Assembly: GCA_947034895.1 (NCBI GenBank)
Contig: OX344765.1
Span: 35,407,001 to 35,471,000, forward strand
Direction: 5' to 3'
Length of the DNA: 64,000 nucleotides
DNA from: Rhytidiadelphus loreus
Lineage: Eukaryota; Streptophyta; Bryopsida; Hypnales; Hylocomiaceae
Shown: one piece after another, positions 59,560 to 64,000 of the stretch
Layout of the letters: every line of letters starts with the position of its first letter
How positions within the stretch are numbered: the stretch's first letter is position 1
Notes under the pieces: generated by a model
Database searches by the model: none
Told to the model about the DNA's origin: nothing
What the model saw: the letters and a program-made list of their open reading frames with translations, nothing else
Made by a program: the position numbers and the translations under genes

Positions 59560-60565
59560 TGTACGTGGACTAATTAATGAAGAACTTGAAGCAGCTATGG
59601 CGGAAGTGGATAGTGCCATGAGCATCAGGGCAGCATCACTGAAGTATGTTATACCTTACTCCACTCTTTGGGAGTGGTGCTTCGGGCAACGTAGTTCACG
59701 CAAACAAGGTCCTTCTACTGTTCTAATACCAAAAGAAAAAGAGCAGTTACTACATTATGTGTTGGCCATGTATGAGATGGGATTTGGCTTGACCCCCACC
59801 GCATTGAGACTAAAGGTGTATGAGATGACAAGTGGTTGTTCTAGTCCTTTTCGCAATGGAATTCTCGGAAAGAGTTGGCTCAAATGGTGGCAGCGGCGGC
59901 ATCCAAAACTAACTCTGCACGTGTCTCAAGCATTGGCCTTTGCTAGGGCTGAGGGCTTGAACTTTGCAAACGCTGCTACATTCTACATGAATTTGGATTA
60001 GGTGAATAATACACACTTGATAGAATTTGGAATTGCGATGAGTCAGAGGTGTAGGTAGGGCGAAATGGTGGGGCACGCGTGATAGCACGGAGGAGGGCTC
60101 GTTATGTTCATTTTGTTGTGCCGAATAAAAGTGAATGATTGTCCGTGTTGGTGTGCATCAATGCTACAAGGGCAACCATTCCATCCTATTATATATTTCG
60201 AGGGAAACACATTAGGCAAAACTTAGTTGAGTATTGTGAGTAGGGAGCAACGATGGTAGTAATATAGGAGGAGAAGGCGTGGATGACATCCTATCTATTT
60301 TTAGCGTGGATTTCGCATTTCATGAAGAACGTCAACAAAATGGGAGGCATTTCACATGAGAAGAGGCACTTACTTATTTTGGACGGCCACAGCAGTCATG
60401 TAACACATAATGTGGTTTGTGAAGCTAAATCAACATGACTTGATTTGGTGACACTCCCATCACATACCTTGTATGCCTTGCAGCCATTGGATTGCAGCAT
60501 TTTGTGAGTGTTTCTAACTCCACCCTTAAGTCAGAAAGTTGCACACAAGATCTAGCGGCATTAGT
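59560..60565 (+). pseudogene. Decayed pogo/CENP-B-like (DDE_1) transposase
   Basis: The N-terminal half is open (59597-60001): a helix-turn-helix of psq type (SIRAASLKYVIPYSTLWEW) followed by a CENP-B/Tc5-like DNA-binding region (KSWLKWWQRRHPKLTL). After a frame shift near 60005 the catalytic domain follows: IWNCDESEV with the first aspartate, RARYVHFVVPNKSE, LLILDGHSSHVTHNVV with the second acidic site, and TLPSHTLYALQPLD. At least five in-frame stops break it, and most are one C-to-T or G-to-A change from the expected codon (CAG to TAG, TGG to TGA). It is not active. A relative lies at 26550-27190. No terminal inverted repeats were identified. Confidence 0.85.
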
Positions 60566-61614
60566 AAGTAATTCTTGTGGGTGAATTGTAAATTTAGTGT
60601 TCTTTGGCCTTCTAAGCAATGGGCACTTTGTTTGTGATGATTATAATCTAATTCTAATTGCTTCAAAACAATCTAAATGTTAAAAGGTTCAAGACCTTGA
60701 TGAGTAAGTAAAACCTAATCTAATGTTAAAATCTATCTAAGCTAATTGGTAGAATGCACTTTGCCCTTCCTAAAATGGTAAAGCAAGTTGAATTATGATA
60801 TTTCTACTAAAAGATATCTATGGATGAAATTTCTCCCTAATTCTATCCTAAAAATTTCATCCGTTGACTAAAAATAGCAAATGAATCCAAAATAAATCTA
60901 AATTTTAGGATTAAGCTGTTAATTAAATTAACTAATGGATTTTTGAGAGAAATCCTAGTTTTGACCTATTTTAAGAATTTTCATCCAAAATTAAGTCAAA
61001 CTTCATCCACACTTTATTCCTTTAAAATTAAAGTAATTTTAAAGTAAAAGTTAGTTTTGAAATCTTCAAAAGATTTTCTAAACGATTCTAGTCTCAAAAG
61101 ATTCTTTAGTTATTTCTTAAGAATATTCTTAATTGTTCTTTTATTAATCCTAATTCTAAGTTATTATTCTAAATTTAGTAGTTTTTTTGGATTTTATTGT
61201 TTTTATGAGGAAAGTGATAAATTATCTTTTTACCCAAGTAAAAAGTAAGAATTTTGGACTTCTAAGTAAAAACTTATGGATGGATGAAAATTCCCCTTAG
61301 TTGGATGGAACTCATTCCTTCAATAAGTTTTATATAGAATAAAGAGATAAATTAGGTTTTAACTTTCTTTAAATATTCTAATATTTTCTAGATTCCTAAA
61401 TAAAGTTAGATTCCTTTTGAGATTCTTTTGGATGAAATTAATATTCCTATTCCAAATTAATTCCAAATTCAACCATTTATTACTTCCACAATTTTAATTA
61501 AGTTTTATAAAGAATTTTAGCAATCTCTAAATTTTAACTAGCAAATGGTATTCTAATTGTTGATTGTGTTTTTTAATGAAAAGCAAATTCAAAAGACAAA
61601 GTTAAAAATCATAC
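60566..61614. other. AT-rich DNA, no gene seen
   Basis: No protein, RNA gene or repeat boundary recognised. Confidence 0.4.
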
Positions 61615-61689
61615 CTCGGTATTGAAAACGTCGAAAGATCCATCGTCGCAATACACCATCATGATCGTCTCCCCATGGTCCTCCGTCAC
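61615..61689 (-). CDS. Candidate isolated exon, unknown family
   Basis: On the minus strand 75 bases (25 codons, no stop) are bounded by an AG acceptor after a T-rich tract and a GAG/GTATGA donor, and read VTEDHGETIMMVYCDDGSFD followed by VFNTE. Composition is markedly GC-richer than the flanks. I could not identify partner exons or a family. It may be an exon of a gene extending beyond the window or a remnant. Confidence 0.25.
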
Positions 61690-62444
61690 CTTTCAATAAT
61701 TACAAAATTTTGGTAAATTTCAATGATCCTTTGTTCAATTTGTTGTTCTAAAACCTATCTAAATATTCAAACTATGTTAGTTTTGGCAATAGAAAATAAT
61801 AACTTTGTTTTAGGAATTTAACCTAAATTGTTGAATTTATTTAAATCCCCTAATTCCAATGAATAGTAGTATTATTCTTTTGTCAATTGTTTAATAGTTT
61901 TTCGTTAAATATTCCAAGATATTTGATTGTTATTTGTTTTTATTGTCTTGGCTTATTAGGCCTAATAAAACAAACACTAAACAACAATCCAAAGTCTTTA
62001 GAATCTCATTAATTAACTATCAACAAAGATTTGGAATAATAAAACAAACTTCAATAGTGAGATTCCTATTAAATTCCTCACATGATCAAATTCTTTAGTA
62101 CCCCATCTTCTTTTATTCCTCTTTCTTCCTAATTCTTCTTCATTTGTTTCTTGAGGTTTGATGTTGGAGTGGATTGGTGAGAGACTTGTAATCATGTAAA
62201 TGAAATTTCAATAACACTAGTTTAATGATCAATAATTTGTTTGTAAACGTAGCTCAAGGATTTTTAGTGTTTGATTTTCAAAGAGAGCTTGAATGGAGCT
62301 CCTATAACTCAAAAGTTTGAGTGTTTTGTACTGCGTACGTTTACTTTGTGGTTGATCTCCACGCTCAGTCGCTGATGCTAACAAATTGCTTGCTTGATTG
62401 CTCCGTTGGCTGGCCCATTGATGTCTCTACATGGCGCCTTGATA
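61690..62444. other. AT-rich DNA, no gene seen
   Basis: No feature recognised except a GC rise from about 62340 leading into the tandem repeat. Confidence 0.35.
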
Positions 62445-62610
62445 TTTGTTGTTCCCCGTCATTCCGTTCCCACAGTGGTTCCCGACTGCTCTCCGTTGTT
62501 CCGTTCGAAAGTGGCTCCCGACCGCTCCCAGTCGTTCCTATTCCATGGTGATTTCCGACTATCTTAGTTGTACCCGTTTCCATGGTGGTTCCCGACTACT
62601 CCCCGTGTTG
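62445..62610. repeat. Tandem repeat, four units of about 42-45 bp
   Basis: Degenerate units share GTTCCCGACTGCTCTCCGTT and GTTCCGTTCCATGGTGG-like halves. Period and spacing are fairly regular. The open minus-strand frame across it (GNHHGIGTT, then SSREPLWERND) is a by-product of the repeat. Confidence 0.7.
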
Positions 62611-64000
62611 TCCTTGGCTGTGATCTTTAGACCTTCTAATTGACTTGGTTCTCTTTCCAAAGCTCGGTCTTGAAAACTGTTAATTTTGAAAATAAAACAC
62701 TATTAACAACTAATAAAAAATTTATGATATTTTGGAATTTTTGATCTAAACTAAGCAACCCAATTTTAAACAAAATAGCTTCCAAAATAATATCCAATCT
62801 AAATTCGAGTACTATTCTAATGGAGGCAATGTAAAGAACTTGAGAATAATAGTCTTTCAAGAACCAATACTTTCAACCAATAACTTCTATTCACTCATAG
62901 AACATGTCAAATGGCAAGAAATATTTGAACTTTTGGTCTTTAAGTAGTTTTTAACTACTTTAAGGTCCAAAATTCTGCCTTGCGGGTACCACTCTAGGAA
63001 TTAATGATTTTTCCAAGGCAATTTTGGCTTTTAAAAGCGAGAGCTTCGTCGTTTGGGAGCAACCCCATGAAAAATCGAACAATTTAAAGTTTTCAAGTAC
63101 CTGTTTCCAAATTTCAAAAGTTAAAGCTTTGTCGTGCGAGAGCAACCCCAAGAACAAACGATATCCATGGATCCAAACTAGTATTTTGAAAGCTTAAGTT
63201 TTAAAGGAGGTACACAGTCATGACAGTGTTTAACTAAACATTAAAAACTAATTTCCAAAATTTCAAACAAAGTTCTAAGTTGAATCACTAAAAGAGGTAC
63301 ACATGACAGTGTTTAACCGAACATTAGCAATTAATCAAACCAAACACCTGTTATACAACGAATTTTGGCACACGGTGATACACAAAACCTTATGGTAAAG
63401 TCTAACCTTGTCGCTTTAAAGTTTTAAGATCACAATTTGTTATCAAATTGCACAAATCGTTTTGTTGGTATAATCAAAAGAACCAGAAAATCAATTAGAG
63501 CTTGAGACTATGCCTACAACACTTTTAACATCAAAGTTTTTGGGGCTTGAAACTTCTAAAATCAAGAAAGAAATTAAGTAACCCAACAGTAATAGAGTTA
63601 GAGGATTTCTTCCTCCTAAAATCTTGAAAATCCAAGTTTTGGAGCTTGAAGCTTCCAAATTCAAACAAGAAAAGCAAATCAATCTTTAAAGGGGCCCTCC
63701 GGACCTTCAAAGTGCAAGAGAAATAGAATAAAATAGCCAAATTTTGGCTTAAAAGTACTTCAACAAAGTGTTGGTAGCACGACAAAAACAAAAACAAGAA
63801 ATGAAATAAGAGAATGAGGGCCACGAACAACCTTGAGGAAAGGCCTTATATACTCGCTCCTGGCCCCTCCGGTAAGTTGTTTGTAAATATTTTCTTACTT
63901 CTTATTTAGATATTTTGCTAACTAACCTAAAATATTTTCTAAATAATATTTGTTTAATGGGAAGGAATGTCCTCAAGTAAGTTCCTTTTAGGCCCTAAAT
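62611..64000. other. AT-rich DNA with short local repeats, no gene seen
   Basis: Two diverged copies of AAAGGAGGTACACAGTCATG, then ACAGTGTTTAAC, lie at about 63207 and 63290, and GGGAGCAACCCCATGAA is echoed near 63140. No coding or RNA feature was supported up to the window end. Confidence 0.35.

Overview
The window is nuclear DNA of a land plant. The genes have many introns with GT-AG borders, intergenic DNA is very AT-rich, and relics of DNA transposons are common. The best clue to lineage is a broken resistance-type gene at 47.8-54 kb that joins a protein kinase, an NB-ARC ATPase and leucine-rich repeats. This PNL architecture is known from bryophytes, so a moss is the best guess. I cannot fix the species from sequence alone; Sphagnum is one possibility.

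Layout from left to right: dispersed repeats and a tRNA-Val(AAC) gene (1-1.65 kb); an intronless KEA4/5/6-type cation/proton antiporter (3.2-5.1 kb, minus); a nine-exon ATAD3-type mitochondrial AAA ATPase (11.1-15.5 kb, minus) with a 178-bp duplication upstream; a gene-poor stretch (16-30 kb) of foldback and terminal-inverted-repeat elements, two low-complexity tracts, a tandem array of palindromes and a decayed pogo/CENP-B-like transposase; the 5S transcription factor TFIIIA (30.5-32.7 kb, plus), whose first intron holds the plant 5S-rRNA-mimic (P5SM) cassette exon; and a 14-exon SCPL51-like serine carboxypeptidase (33.7-39.5 kb, minus), convergent with TFIIIA. Then come more AT-rich repeats (39.5-47.7 kb), the PNL pseudogene with a 72-bp LRR array (47.8-54 kb), and a transposon-rich right end (54-64 kb). 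That end carries a copied SCPL fragment, a TM9SF (endomembrane protein 70) gene fragment and a second decayed pogo-like transposase.

The intact genes are housekeeping and appear independent, except that TFIIIA is a self-contained feedback system: the protein serves 5S rRNA synthesis and its pre-mRNA contains a 5S-like structure that gates splicing. An unexpected link is a 43-codon upstream reading frame before TFIIIA that resembles the first exon of the ATAD3 gene 15 kb away.

Exon borders for ATAD3, TFIIIA, SCPL and PNL were worked out by hand from splice signals, phase and family resemblance. All three intact models close without a frame break, giving 651, 359 and 457 residues.
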